From NCBI RefSeq assembly GCF_011758655.1, contig NZ_JAAMPA010000001.1:806001-870000 (forward strand): a stretch of DNA of 64,000 bases, written 5' to 3'. The translations under genes and the position numbers were made by a program. A model generated the notes under the pieces. It worked only from the letters and a program-made list of their open reading frames with translations, was not told the origin of the DNA and searched no databases. This DNA is from Modestobacter marinus. Lineage in GTDB: Bacteria; Actinomycetota; Actinomycetes; Mycobacteriales; Geodermatophilaceae. Shown here one piece after another: positions 7,938 through 15,489 of this stretch; positions within the stretch are counted from its first letter, which is position 1; the number at the start of each line of letters is the position of its first letter.

Positions 7938-8851
7938 TCACCGCCTTGCGCCTCGCGCAGGCGCTCGTCTTGGCCGTCTCGCTGGTTGCGCTAAGCGGGG
8001 CTGAGACAGCCAAGGCCGACGATTGTGTCTTCCGCTCATGCGCTCCCAGTCCCGACGTCACCGCAGGGGACGGCGAGTTGGTGGCGGCCGCCTTCGAGGT
8101 GAGAGGAGCAACGGGCTATGCGAGCGCGAGTGTTGACACCGGGGCACCGACCTATTCGTTCCGCCTGCGGACGCAGTGTCAAGTGACCGACGTTGATGTT
8201 GGGGGTTGCAGTTCTGATGCGGTCACGTGTGACCAGACAGAAGGTCGCGCGATCTCCTACTACGTAGTTCAGCGCCAGCGACTGGTTCAGCCGGATGGCT
8301 CCGCAGTTGACGGCCAAGAGCCACCGGCCGGCCAAGAGGCTGGAACTGGCTACGGCGCGTTCGAGACGACGTTCGCTGGTTGTGTCGATGTCACGGATCT
8401 GAATCCGCCGCCGTCGCCGGCGGAGGTCTTCCGGTACTTCCAGACGCTGCCGCTCCCCCAGCTCACCACCCGCCAGCAGCCACCCGGTGAGGCGCTGGTC
8501 GGGCTGCCGGTCATCTTCTTCACCGACAGTCCGACGACGCAGACCTTCACGGTCGACATCCGCGGGTTCGACGTCCTGATCACCGCCAACGCGGTGAGCT
8601 ACACATGGCGCACCGGCGACGGGACGACCCTGACCACGACCGACCCGGGCGCCCCCTACCCCGACCACACCATCAGCCACGAGTACTCCTCGGGCACCTA
8701 CACGGCCTCCCTCACCACCACCTGGGGCGCGACCTACTCGGTCGACGGCGGGGTCAGCGCCGACGTCCCCGGCACCACGACCACCGATGGGGCACCGGCG
8801 ACCTTCACCGTCCTGCAGGCCCGCTCGGTGCTCACCAGCCCCTACGACTGA
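7934..8851 (+). CDS. Secreted PKD-like domain protein
   Basis: A 305-aa exported protein if it starts at the TTG at 7934, which overlaps the lipoprotein stop (TTGA). The N-terminus is a Sec signal peptide (ALVLAVSLVALSGAETAKA). A Cys-rich middle region contains several pairs (for example VFRSC and CSSDAVTC). The C-terminal part (about 215-290) has PKD-like features: SYTWRTGDGTTL, then HEYSSGTYTASLTTTW. PKD-like domains usually bind surfaces or proteins. Partnership with the DUF6318 lipoprotein is inferred from overlap. The 5' half is lower in GC than the 3' half. Confidence 0.78.
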   Translation: MITALRLAQALVLAVSLVALSGAETAKADDCVFRSCAPSPDVTAGDGELVAAAFEVRGATGYASASVDTGAPTYSFRLRTQCQVTDVDVGGCSSDAVTCDQTEGRAISYYVVQRQRLVQPDGSAVDGQEPPAGQEAGTGYGAFETTFAGCVDVTDLNPPPSPAEVFRYFQTLPLPQLTTRQQPPGEALVGLPVIFFTDSPTTQTFTVDIRGFDVLITANAVSYTWRTGDGTTLTTTDPGAPYPDHTISHEYSSGTYTASLTTTWGATYSVDGGVSADVPGTTTTDGAPATFTVLQARSVLTSPYD

Positions 8852-8873
8852 CAGCCCGGGCGGCGTCGACCAG

Positions 8874-9533
8874 TCAGGTCCGCCCGGGCCGCCACGCCGA
8901 CACCACGGCCAGGAGCAGCAGCGCAGCCACCGCCTCCGCGCCCTCCTCCAGGTACGTCGCGACCGCCAGCGCCAGCGGAGAGCCCGACACCGCCCGGACG
9001 GCCACGGTGACCTGGTCCAGCCCCAGCGCCGCCACCACGTACCCGGCCAACGCCAGCGTGACCCGAGCCGTGCCGCGCACCGACCAGCGTCGCCCGGCCC
9101 ACCACAGCACCGACAGCCCGACGCCGGACAGCAGCAGCGTCCCGGCCAACGTCGCGTACCTGCCGCCGTCCTGCTCCGCCGCCGTCGAGACGCTGCCCGC
9201 CTTCGCGACCGCGAGCACCACTCCGGCCGCCAGGACCGCCGCCCACCACCACCGCGCCCTCCCCGTCGACCGGACAGCGCCCACCCCGGCCAGCAGCCCG
9301 GCAGCCAGGAACACCGCCGTCGTGAACAGCCGGGGCAGCGCACCCACCGAGTCCAGGGCGACGAGGCGGTACCACCCCGCGTCCGGACACCGGCCCACCG
9401 CGCAGCGGGCCTCCGCCAGCAGACCGACCGTGAACAGCAGGCCACCGATCACCGCCGGAACCAGCACCCACCGGGCCGGGCGAGGGGTCGAGGCCGACCG
9501 TGCCGGGCGCGGCCCCTCCACCCCTCCCGTCAC
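8874..9533 (-). CDS. Multi-pass membrane protein, paralogue of the gene at 15490
   Basis: A 219-aa integral membrane protein with about six hydrophobic segments and no recognised family name. It ends in a Glu-containing motif YLEEGAEAVAALLLLAVV and contains LSVLWW before it. The protein encoded at 15490-16380 has LSVLWW and FVEESGEAVGAVAVLTAV in the same order and spacing, so the two are paralogues. The start is uncertain: GTG at 9533 is the best of several, because codons upstream look non-coding. It converges on the PKD-like gene with a 22-bp gap. No function assigned. Confidence 0.7.
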   Translation of the reverse strand: MTGGVEGPRPARSASTPRPARWVLVPAVIGGLLFTVGLLAEARCAVGRCPDAGWYRLVALDSVGALPRLFTTAVFLAAGLLAGVGAVRSTGRARWWWAAVLAAGVVLAVAKAGSVSTAAEQDGGRYATLAGTLLLSGVGLSVLWWAGRRWSVRGTARVTLALAGYVVAALGLDQVTVAVRAVSGSPLALAVATYLEEGAEAVAALLLLAVVSAWRPGRT

Positions 9534-9681
9534 ACCGCCATCATCCTGAACCACCGGTGTCAGCTGCAGGGCCGCGCGGCGTCGTCCGTGTGCGATCCCC
9601 CAACGGCGATCACCGATCTTGGTCAGGTTCTGCCGTGCGGACACCGGCCTGACGGCGGGCTCCGCGCAGTACGAAGTACCC

Positions 9682-9864
9682 GTGATCGTCGCTGTTGTCG
9701 CCCTGTCGTGGGCCGCCGTCTCCGGAGTCGTCGCGTTGGTCGTCGGCGGGTGCATCCGCATGGCCGACGACCGCGCACCCCTCACCGACGACCTGATCGG
9801 CCTGCCGGCCGACCTGACCGTCGCCGACGTCCTGGGCGGACGCAGCCCGCAGCCCAGCCACTGA
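9682..9864 (+). CDS. Small single-pass membrane protein
   Basis: A 60-aa protein starting at GTG 9682. An N-terminal hydrophobic segment (about 2-25, IVAVVALSWAAVSGVVALVV) is followed by an acidic, Leu-rich tail (APLTDDLIGLPADLTVADVL). The sharp division into membrane anchor and soluble tail and the absence of repeats suggest a real gene. No Shine-Dalgarno is visible. No family recognised and no function proposed. Confidence 0.5.
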   Translation: MIVAVVALSWAAVSGVVALVVGGCIRMADDRAPLTDDLIGLPADLTVADVLGGRSPQPSH

Positions 9865-9982
9865 CCCAGGGCCGCTCGCCCGGCGGTGATCGCCACTTCT
9901 CACTACGGTTCCGATGCAGCGGTTGTCCCGGCGCTGACCAGGGCACTGCACCGCTGACGTCACCGATGGGAAGAGGTTCCAG

Positions 9983-10531
9983 ATGTTGGTCCGCCGGATC
10001 GCCCGGCCGATGCTCGCCGCCACGTTCATCTACGGAGGGGTCAACACCCTCCGGAACCCGCAGTCGCGCGTGCCCGGTGCAGCACCGATCGTCGAACAGA
10101 TCACCGAGATCGCTGACAAGCAGCTCCCTGTCGAGGTCCCCCGCGACGTCGAGCAGTGGGTCAAGATCAACGCCGGGGTTCAGGTGGGCGCCGGCTCGCT
10201 GCTGGCCCTGGGCCGGTTCCCCCGCTTCTCGTCCCTCGCGCTGGCCACCTCGCTGGTGCCGACCACGCTGGCCGGCCACCGGTTCTGGGAGCACGAGGAC
10301 CCGAAGGAGCGCTTCGGGCAGACCAGCCACTTCCTCAAGAACGTCGGCATGCTGGGCGGGCTGCTCCTCGCCACCGTCGACACCGAGGGCAAGCCGTCGG
10401 TGGGCTGGCGCGCCAAGCGCACCGCCGGCATGGCGGCCGCCGCAGCCGAGGCCAGCTACACCAAGGCCTCGAAGCGGGCCGCCAAGGCGCAGAAGCGGGC
10501 CACCAAGCAGGCGAAGAAGCTCACGCACTGA
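9983..10531 (+). CDS. DoxX-family membrane protein
   Basis: A 182-aa protein with the DoxX N-terminal pattern (RIARPMLAATFIYGGVNTLRNP), three or four hydrophobic segments, and GHRFWEHEDPKERFGQTSHFLKN before the last one. The final 45 residues are Lys/Ala-rich and strongly basic, predicted helical. DoxX proteins are poorly understood and have been linked to redox homeostasis. AAGAGG precedes the ATG. The PHP gene starts 9 nt after its stop. Confidence 0.88.
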   Translation: MLVRRIARPMLAATFIYGGVNTLRNPQSRVPGAAPIVEQITEIADKQLPVEVPRDVEQWVKINAGVQVGAGSLLALGRFPRFSSLALATSLVPTTLAGHRFWEHEDPKERFGQTSHFLKNVGMLGGLLLATVDTEGKPSVGWRAKRTAGMAAAAAEASYTKASKRAAKAQKRATKQAKKLTH

Positions 10532-10540
10532 GCTGACCGC

Positions 10541-11590
10541 ATGAGCACGGCACTGACGCCCGCGGGCGCGCTCCGGAGGATCGCCTTCCTCCTGGAACGC
10601 GCCCGCGAGCCGTCGTACCGCGTCCAGGCCTTCCGGACGGCGGCCACCGTCGTCGCCAGCCTGGACGACGCCGAGCTCGACCGCCGGGTGGCGACCCGCA
10701 CCCTCACCGACCTCAAGGGCATCGGCGACAAGACCGCCACCGTCGTCCTCGAGGCCCACCGCGGCGAGCTGCCGGCCTACCTGGCGAAGCTCGAGGAGGC
10801 GTACGCCGAGCTGGCCCCGCTGGCCGACGACGCCGCGGCGCTGCGGGCCGCGCTCAAGGGCGACCTGCACGCCCACTCCGACTGGTCCGACGGCGGCAGC
10901 CCCATCCGCGAGATGGCCGAGGCCGCGATCGGCATCGGCCACGAGTACCTCGCCCTGACCGACCACTCCCCGCGGCTCACCGTCGCCAACGGCCTCACCC
11001 CCGAGCGGCTGGAGCAGCAGCTGGACGTGGTCGCCGCCCTCAACGAGGAGCTGGCCCCCTTCCGCATCCTCACCGGCATCGAGTGCGACATCCTCGCCGA
11101 CGGCTCCCTGGACCAGACCGACGAACTGCTCGGCCGGCTGGACGTCGTCGTCGCGAGCGTGCACTCCGAACTACGGGCGCCCCGGGCGCAGATGACCGAG
11201 CGGATGCTGGCCGCGGTCGCCAACCCGCACACCGACGTCCTCGGGCACGTCACCGGGCGGCTGGTCATCGGCCGCAAGCAGCGCAACGGCACCCAGCGCC
11301 CCCGCCCGGAGAGCGAGTTCGACGCCGACGCCGTCTTCCGGGCCTGCGTCGAGCACGGGACGGCGGTGGAGATCAACTCCCGCCCCGAGCGGCTCGACCC
11401 GCCCCGGCGGCTGCTCAGCCAGGCCGTGGAGCTGGGCTGCGACTTCGCCATCGACACCGACGCCCACGCCCCCGGTCAGCTCGACTGGCAGGACGCCGGC
11501 TGCGCTCGCGCCGTGGAGTGCGGCGTGCCGGCCGAACGAGTGATCAACAGCCGGTCAGCGGAGGAGCTGCTGGCCCGCACGCACGGCTGA
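10541..11590 (+). CDS. PHP-domain metal-dependent phosphoesterase with helix-hairpin-helix N-terminus
   Basis: A 349-aa protein built like the C-terminal part of PolX-type enzymes without the polymerase domain. Residues about 1-90 form a helix-hairpin-helix region (LTDLKGIGDKTATVVLEA). The PHP domain follows with metal ligands in KGDLHAHSDWSDG, ALTDHSPR, GIECDI, ASVHSE, GHVTGR, EINSRPERLD and IDTDAHAP. It probably hydrolyses phosphoesters, perhaps on nucleic acids; substrate unproven. Its 3' end overlaps the convergent ATP-grasp gene by 36 bp, so the two messages share complementary tails. Confidence 0.9.
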   Translation: MSTALTPAGALRRIAFLLERAREPSYRVQAFRTAATVVASLDDAELDRRVATRTLTDLKGIGDKTATVVLEAHRGELPAYLAKLEEAYAELAPLADDAAALRAALKGDLHAHSDWSDGGSPIREMAEAAIGIGHEYLALTDHSPRLTVANGLTPERLEQQLDVVAALNEELAPFRILTGIECDILADGSLDQTDELLGRLDVVVASVHSELRAPRAQMTERMLAAVANPHTDVLGHVTGRLVIGRKQRNGTQRPRPESEFDADAVFRACVEHGTAVEINSRPERLDPPRRLLSQAVELGCDFAIDTDAHAPGQLDWQDAGCARAVECGVPAERVINSRSAEELLARTHG

Positions 11591-12439
11591 GCGCGGCGGC
11601 AGCCGCCACATCGAGCCGAGCAGCACGTCGAGCGCCGGGTCGAAGCGGTCCAGGCCACCCCCGGGATAGGGCGTGAGCTCGCCGAACCACACCTCGCCGG
11701 CGACGTCGTACAGGTCGACCCGGACGAAGTCGAACGCTGCTCCCAGTGCCTCGGCGACCTCGGTCAGCTGCGGCAGCGAGGCGGGCGGCGCCGTCACCGG
11801 CCCCGGGGCGACCGCCTCGTCGACGTCGAGCGGCGTCCAGTCCGGTGTGTAGAGCCGCCGCCGGTGCGCACCGAACCGCCCGGTGTCCACCTGGACCAGC
11901 CGCACCCGGCCGTCGAAGACGAACAGCTTGTGGTCGGCCGGCACCTCGTCGGCGGGGCCGAGGAACTCCTCGACCAGCAGCACCCGCCGCGCCTGGCGGT
12001 AGACCCACTCGCCGCGGTCCCGGTACAGCGGCTCGTCCAGCCAGCCTGCGGTGACCCAGCGCAGCTGGTCGACGTCCGGGCGCCCGGTGCCGACGTGCAC
12101 CCGCATCGTGCCGTGGTTGGGCTTGAGCACCCAGCGGTCGGGCAGGTCGACCCGGGCGAGGGCCGCGACGTCGACCCCGACCCACAGCACCCGGGGCACA
12201 CGGAGCGAGGGCAGCACCGCAGCGGCGTACTGCCGCATCGCCAGCTTGTCGCCCAGCTGCCCGATGAGCGGCCGCCGGTCGTGCACCACCCGCCAGTTCA
12301 CCTTCTCGGTGAACGTCCGCGGCGGGCGGGCCGGCGCGCGGCCGTGCGCCTGCCGGTAGAGCACCGCACGCTTGGCCGGCAGCGGCAGCCGGCGGACGAC
12401 GGCCGGGGGAACGCGCTCCACTGCCCAGCTGTGATGCAC
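11555..12439 (-). CDS. TupA-like ATP-grasp protein
   Basis: A 294-aa cytoplasmic ATP-grasp protein of the TupA-like family, which includes teichuronopeptide ligases and is common beside polysaccharide genes. The nucleotide-binding core includes RWVLKPNHGTMRVHV, LLVEEFLG, HKLFVFDG, and the metal-binding end FDFVRVDLYDVAGEVWFGEL followed by TPYPGGG. It likely forms an amide or peptide bond on a carboxylate acceptor; acceptor unknown. A close relative is encoded at 49714. The GTG start at 12439 is 7 nt after a CAGACT -10 box, suggesting a leaderless message. It diverges from a glycosyltransferase gene. Confidence 0.85.
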   Translation of the reverse strand: MHHSWAVERVPPAVVRRLPLPAKRAVLYRQAHGRAPARPPRTFTEKVNWRVVHDRRPLIGQLGDKLAMRQYAAAVLPSLRVPRVLWVGVDVAALARVDLPDRWVLKPNHGTMRVHVGTGRPDVDQLRWVTAGWLDEPLYRDRGEWVYRQARRVLLVEEFLGPADEVPADHKLFVFDGRVRLVQVDTGRFGAHRRRLYTPDWTPLDVDEAVAPGPVTAPPASLPQLTEVAEALGAAFDFVRVDLYDVAGEVWFGELTPYPGGGLDRFDPALDVLLGSMWRLPPRSAVRAGQQLLR

Positions 12440-12446
12440 GACCGAG

Positions 12447-12452
12447 AGTCTG
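12447..12452 (-). promoter_or_regulatory. -10 box (CAGACT) of the TupA-like gene
   Basis: On the minus strand CAGACT ends 7 nt before the GTG start at 12439, the spacing expected if transcription begins at the start codon. The same hexamer with 6-nt spacing precedes cysC at 14404. Confidence 0.45.
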
Positions 12453-12478
12453 GTGCAGCGGCCGCCGGAGGCGGCTCC

Positions 12479-12517
12479 TAGGGTCGAGCGGTGACCACGT
12501 CAGGGGCCCCGCGCTGA
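12479..12517 (+). promoter_or_regulatory. -10 box and possible 8-codon leader peptide before the glycosyltransferase
   Basis: TAGGGT (12479-12484) is followed after 6 nt by GTG at 12491, opening an 8-codon frame (encoding MTTSGAPR) that ends in TGA at 12515-12517. The real glycosyltransferase ATG is only 5 nt further on, with no Shine-Dalgarno. Leaderless translation of the short frame followed by re-initiation would explain this layout. Inference from spacing. Confidence 0.35.
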
Positions 12518-12522
12518 GCTCC

Positions 12523-13695
12523 ATGCCCTTCCCCGCGCTGCCCTCCCCCGCACTCAACGTCGGCTTCGTCGCCAAGGACCCCTGGCACCCCGCGATCCGG
12601 CGCGAGCACATGATCGCCGCCGAGCTGGCCCGCCGTGGTGCGCCGGTCCAGTTCGTCCAGGCACCGGCCGACTGGCGCCGGGTGCGCAGCGACCCCGCCA
12701 ACTGGTGGCAGCACCTGCCGGCCGGCCGGTTCGCCGAGGTCGCACCGGGGATCACGGTCACCGAGCGCTCCACGGTGCTGCCCGGGCTGCGCGGACCGGT
12801 GGCCGAGCGGCTCGACGCCGCACTGCTCGGCCGCTTCCTGCGCCGGTCCTCCTGGCAGCAGGCGCTGACGGTGTTCATGCTGCCCTGGGAGTGGCGGGCG
12901 GCCCGCTCGATCGCCGGCCGGGTGGTGTTCGACTGCACCGACGACTGGGCGCGGCTGCTCCCCCAGGCCCGCGGGCTCGGCGAGCAGCTCCGCCGGATCG
13001 CCGACGAGGCCGACGAGGTGATCGTGGTGAACCAGGTCCTCGCCGACCTCTTCCCCGGTCGCAAACCGGTCGTCGTCCCCAACGGCACCGACGAGGCGCT
13101 GTTGACCGCACCCCGGTCGGCGGAGCGGCGGGAGCGGCACGCGGTGTACGTCGGGAGCGTCGCCGAACGGTTCGACGTCGACCTGGTGCGGGAGGTGCTC
13201 ACCCTGCTCCCGGAGTGGACGCTGACCGTGCACGGGCAGCTGGTGTTCCCGCTGCGGGCCGGTGCGGCGGCCGAGCGCTTCCTGGCGCTGGAGCAGGAGA
13301 CCGCGGGCCGGTTCCGGTACGCCGGGCCGGTCGCCCGGGCGGAGCTGCCCGCGGTGCTCGACTCCGCGGCCGTCGCGCTGGTGCCCGACGTGGCCAGCCG
13401 GGCGCTGGGCCAGTCGTCGATGAAGAGCTACGACTACTGCTCGCGGGGCGTCCCGGTGGTGGCGAGCGCCGGCCACCTGGAGCACTCCAGCGACGCCCCG
13501 CCGCACAGCTACGTCGTCGACAGCGCGGCCGAGATGGCCGCGGCGATGGAGGCCGCCGCCGACGAGCCGGCCGGCTGGGCCGGCGATCGGGTCCGCTGGG
13601 CCGCCGACCGCACCTGGGACCGGCGCACCGACGCCTGGCTGGACGCTGCGCTGGGTGATCGTCTGCCCGATGTGACGGGTGTGCACCCGTCATGA
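12523..13695 (+). CDS. GT-B fold glycosyltransferase
   Basis: A 390-aa cytoplasmic glycosyltransferase. The N-terminal half begins with LNVGFVAKDPWHPAIRREH. The C-terminal nucleotide-sugar domain has HAVYVGSVAERFDVD, PNGTDEALL, and KSYDYCSRGVPVVAS near the donor site. The shape resembles family 4-like enzymes that act on surface polysaccharides, but the classical E-x7-E motif is not obvious. It lies divergent from a TupA-like ATP-grasp gene, which suggests shared work on a surface glycan. Donor and acceptor unknown. Confidence 0.82.
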   Translation: MPFPALPSPALNVGFVAKDPWHPAIRREHMIAAELARRGAPVQFVQAPADWRRVRSDPANWWQHLPAGRFAEVAPGITVTERSTVLPGLRGPVAERLDAALLGRFLRRSSWQQALTVFMLPWEWRAARSIAGRVVFDCTDDWARLLPQARGLGEQLRRIADEADEVIVVNQVLADLFPGRKPVVVPNGTDEALLTAPRSAERRERHAVYVGSVAERFDVDLVREVLTLLPEWTLTVHGQLVFPLRAGAAAERFLALEQETAGRFRYAGPVARAELPAVLDSAAVALVPDVASRALGQSSMKSYDYCSRGVPVVASAGHLEHSSDAPPHSYVVDSAAEMAAAMEAAADEPAGWAGDRVRWAADRTWDRRTDAWLDAALGDRLPDVTGVHPS

Positions 13696-13748
13696 ACTCG
13701 CAATGGACGCCGGCCGGGTGTCGCCGTTCCCCGCACCCCGGCCGGGCC

Positions 13749-13754
13749 TAGCTT
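13749..13754 (+). promoter_or_regulatory. -10 box (TAGCTT) before small ORF
   Basis: TAGCTT lies 6 nt before ATG 13761. The surrounding ggcctagcttt is identical to the sequence at 37474-37484, which has the same 6-nt spacing before the ATG at 37490, supporting both as promoters of leaderless genes. Confidence 0.5.
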
Positions 13755-13760
13755 TCCGCC

Positions 13761-13904
13761 ATGACGCGTACTGCACCTTCTCCGGTCGCCGGTCCCGCCA
13801 CGTCCGCCCTCGCGCTCGCCGACGCCCTGCAGTCCGGTTTCGCCGCCCAGCGGGCCGCTGACGAGCGCCGCCCGCGCGGCCGGGCCGCCGTCCGGGCCCG
13901 CTGA
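13761..13904 (+). CDS. Small hypothetical protein
   Basis: A 47-residue frame starting with ATG 6 nt after a TAGCTT box. The N-terminal half is Ala/Ser/Pro-rich and could form one helix (SALALADALQSGFAAQRAADE); the end is Arg-rich. No family recognised. Support comes from the promoter-like spacing rather than from conservation. From 13905 to 14153 I see only GC-rich sequence with no gene. Confidence 0.4.
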   Translation: MTRTAPSPVAGPATSALALADALQSGFAAQRAADERRPRGRAAVRAR

Positions 13905-14153
13905 CCCGACCACCGCCGCCGCATCCGGGCCCGCGGCTCCCGCCGCGTCCGGGCGCGCGTCTCCAGCGCGTCCGCCCGACCGGGCCCGCTGCTCCTGCCG
14001 CGCCGGACGCCGCACAGGCGCCTCGGCGACCACGGCCGGTGACCACCCGGCCGGCCGTCACTCGCCCGGACCGCCCGGGCGGGTGACGGAGTTCATCGAC
14101 TGTTGACGTCCGACGCACTTCCGCCACGGGCGGGCGCACTCCAGAATCTGCGC

Positions 14154-14333
14154 GTGCGCTCACCCACATCGCCGCGCCCCGGGGCGTCCGCCGGCCCTCG
14201 GTCGGTGCCCCGCCCGGGTCCCAGCCGGCCCTCGCCGGTGCACATGCACCGCTTCCGGCGCACCGGCGACGACCCGTTCAGCAGCGCGTCGCTGTACGCG
14301 TGCCGCTGCGGGGTGGTCCGCGCCGGCATGTGA
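14154..14333 (+). CDS. Small protein with CxC motif
   Basis: A 59-aa frame from GTG 14154, which lies 6 nt after CAGAAT (14142-14147), a plausible -10 box for a leaderless message. The first half is Pro/Arg-rich and low-complexity. The last 30 residues are compositionally different: HRFRRTGDDPFSSASLYACR then CGVVRAGM, with a CxC pair that could bind metal. A shorter form could start at GTG 14235. No function known. Confidence 0.5.
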   Translation: MRSPTSPRPGASAGPRSVPRPGPSRPSPVHMHRFRRTGDDPFSSASLYACRCGVVRAGM

Positions 14334-14391
14334 CGGCGCACCCGGGCGGGGTGCGGCCCCGACCGGTTCGGTCCGCCCGCACGGTGCTTGC

Positions 14392-14397
14392 CAGACT
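14392..14397 (+). promoter_or_regulatory. -10 box (CAGACT) before cysC
   Basis: CAGACT ends 6 nt before the ATG at 14404 and there is no Shine-Dalgarno, so the cysC message is probably leaderless. Confidence 0.45.
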
Positions 14398-14403
14398 CCG
14401 TGC

Positions 14404-15432
14404 ATGGCACAGACGCGGGCCCGACTGACCGACACCGAGCTCGCCGCGCTCGCGCGGTACGGCTTCGACCTCGTGGCCGATGAACCCGCCGTCCCCCCGG
14501 CCGCCGAGCTGGAGGACGCCGAGGGTGTGCTGGTCGCCACCCGGGACGACGCGGGGCTGACCGTCCGGGAGATCCCGCGCTGGCGGTCTCCTTCCGCCGT
14601 CCGCGCCGAGCTGGCGCAGCGGGGCTGGTCGGCGCCACGGGCCTGGGTGGGCGCACCCCCGGCCGACGGGACGGAGCTGCCCGGGCAGCTCCTGGTGCTG
14701 CTCCCCGCGGCCGGCACCTCCCCGGACTCGGCGGCGCTGTCGCTGGGTGCCGCGGCCTGGGCCGGGTGGGCCGAGGGTCGTGAGCTGGTCGTCATCCCCG
14801 TGCCGCTGACCGCCACCGCGCCGGAGGCCGGCTGGGCCGAGGTCGCCGCCGCCTACGGCGCCGAGCTGCTGGGCAGCCGCACGGACCCGGCACCGCTGCG
14901 CACCGGCGGCCGGGTGGTGATGTTCACCGGGCTGTCCGGCGCCGGGAAGTCGACGATCGCCGGGCGGCTGGTGGAGCTGCTGCTGGAGGCCGGCCGGACG
15001 GTCACGCTGCTGGACGGCGACGAGGTGCGCACCCACCTGTCGGCCGGGCTCGGCTTCTCCCAGGCCGACCGGGACACCAACGTGCGCAGGATCGGTTGGG
15101 TCGCCGCGCAGATCGCCAAGCACGGCGGGCTGGCCGTGTGCGCGCCGATCGCCCCCTACGCCGCGACCCGCGCCGACGCCCGCCGGCTGGTGGAGGAGCA
15201 GGCCGGGCCGGGGTCGTTCGTGCTGGTGCACGTGGCCACCCCGCTGGCCGAGTGCGAGGCCCGGGACCGCAAGGGGCTGTACGCCAAGGCGCGGCGCGGG
15301 GAGATCGCCGCCTTCACCGGGATCAGCGACCCCTACGAGGAGCCCACGGACGCCGAGCTCACCATCGACACCCGCGACCTCAGCCCCGAGGAGAGCGCCC
15401 GCCAGGTGCTGGCGCACCTGATCGGGGGCTGA
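14404..15432 (+). CDS. cysC: Adenylyl-sulfate kinase with N-terminal extension
   Basis: The C-terminal domain (about 168-342) is a complete APS kinase, making PAPS from APS and ATP. It has the P-loop GLSGAGKST (176-184), LLDGDEVR (203-210), RDTNVRRIG, APIAPY and the lid RDRKGLYAKARRGEIAAFTG. The preceding 165 residues are not needed for kinase activity and look like a separate alpha/beta domain, perhaps a degenerate sulfurylase-like part; I cannot assign it. Typical CysC proteins are about 200 aa, so this one is long. cysQ, which removes the 3'-phosphate of PAPS/PAP, lies about 1 kb away on the other strand. PAPS may serve assimilation or sulfation. Confidence 0.93.
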   Translation: MAQTRARLTDTELAALARYGFDLVADEPAVPPAAELEDAEGVLVATRDDAGLTVREIPRWRSPSAVRAELAQRGWSAPRAWVGAPPADGTELPGQLLVLLPAAGTSPDSAALSLGAAAWAGWAEGRELVVIPVPLTATAPEAGWAEVAAAYGAELLGSRTDPAPLRTGGRVVMFTGLSGAGKSTIAGRLVELLLEAGRTVTLLDGDEVRTHLSAGLGFSQADRDTNVRRIGWVAAQIAKHGGLAVCAPIAPYAATRADARRLVEEQAGPGSFVLVHVATPLAECEARDRKGLYAKARRGEIAAFTGISDPYEEPTDAELTIDTRDLSPEESARQVLAHLIGG

Positions 15433-15489
15433 GGGGCAGGGGTCGGCGGCTGACGAGCGGGGTCCGGGGTCGCGAGCCGCAGCCCAGCG

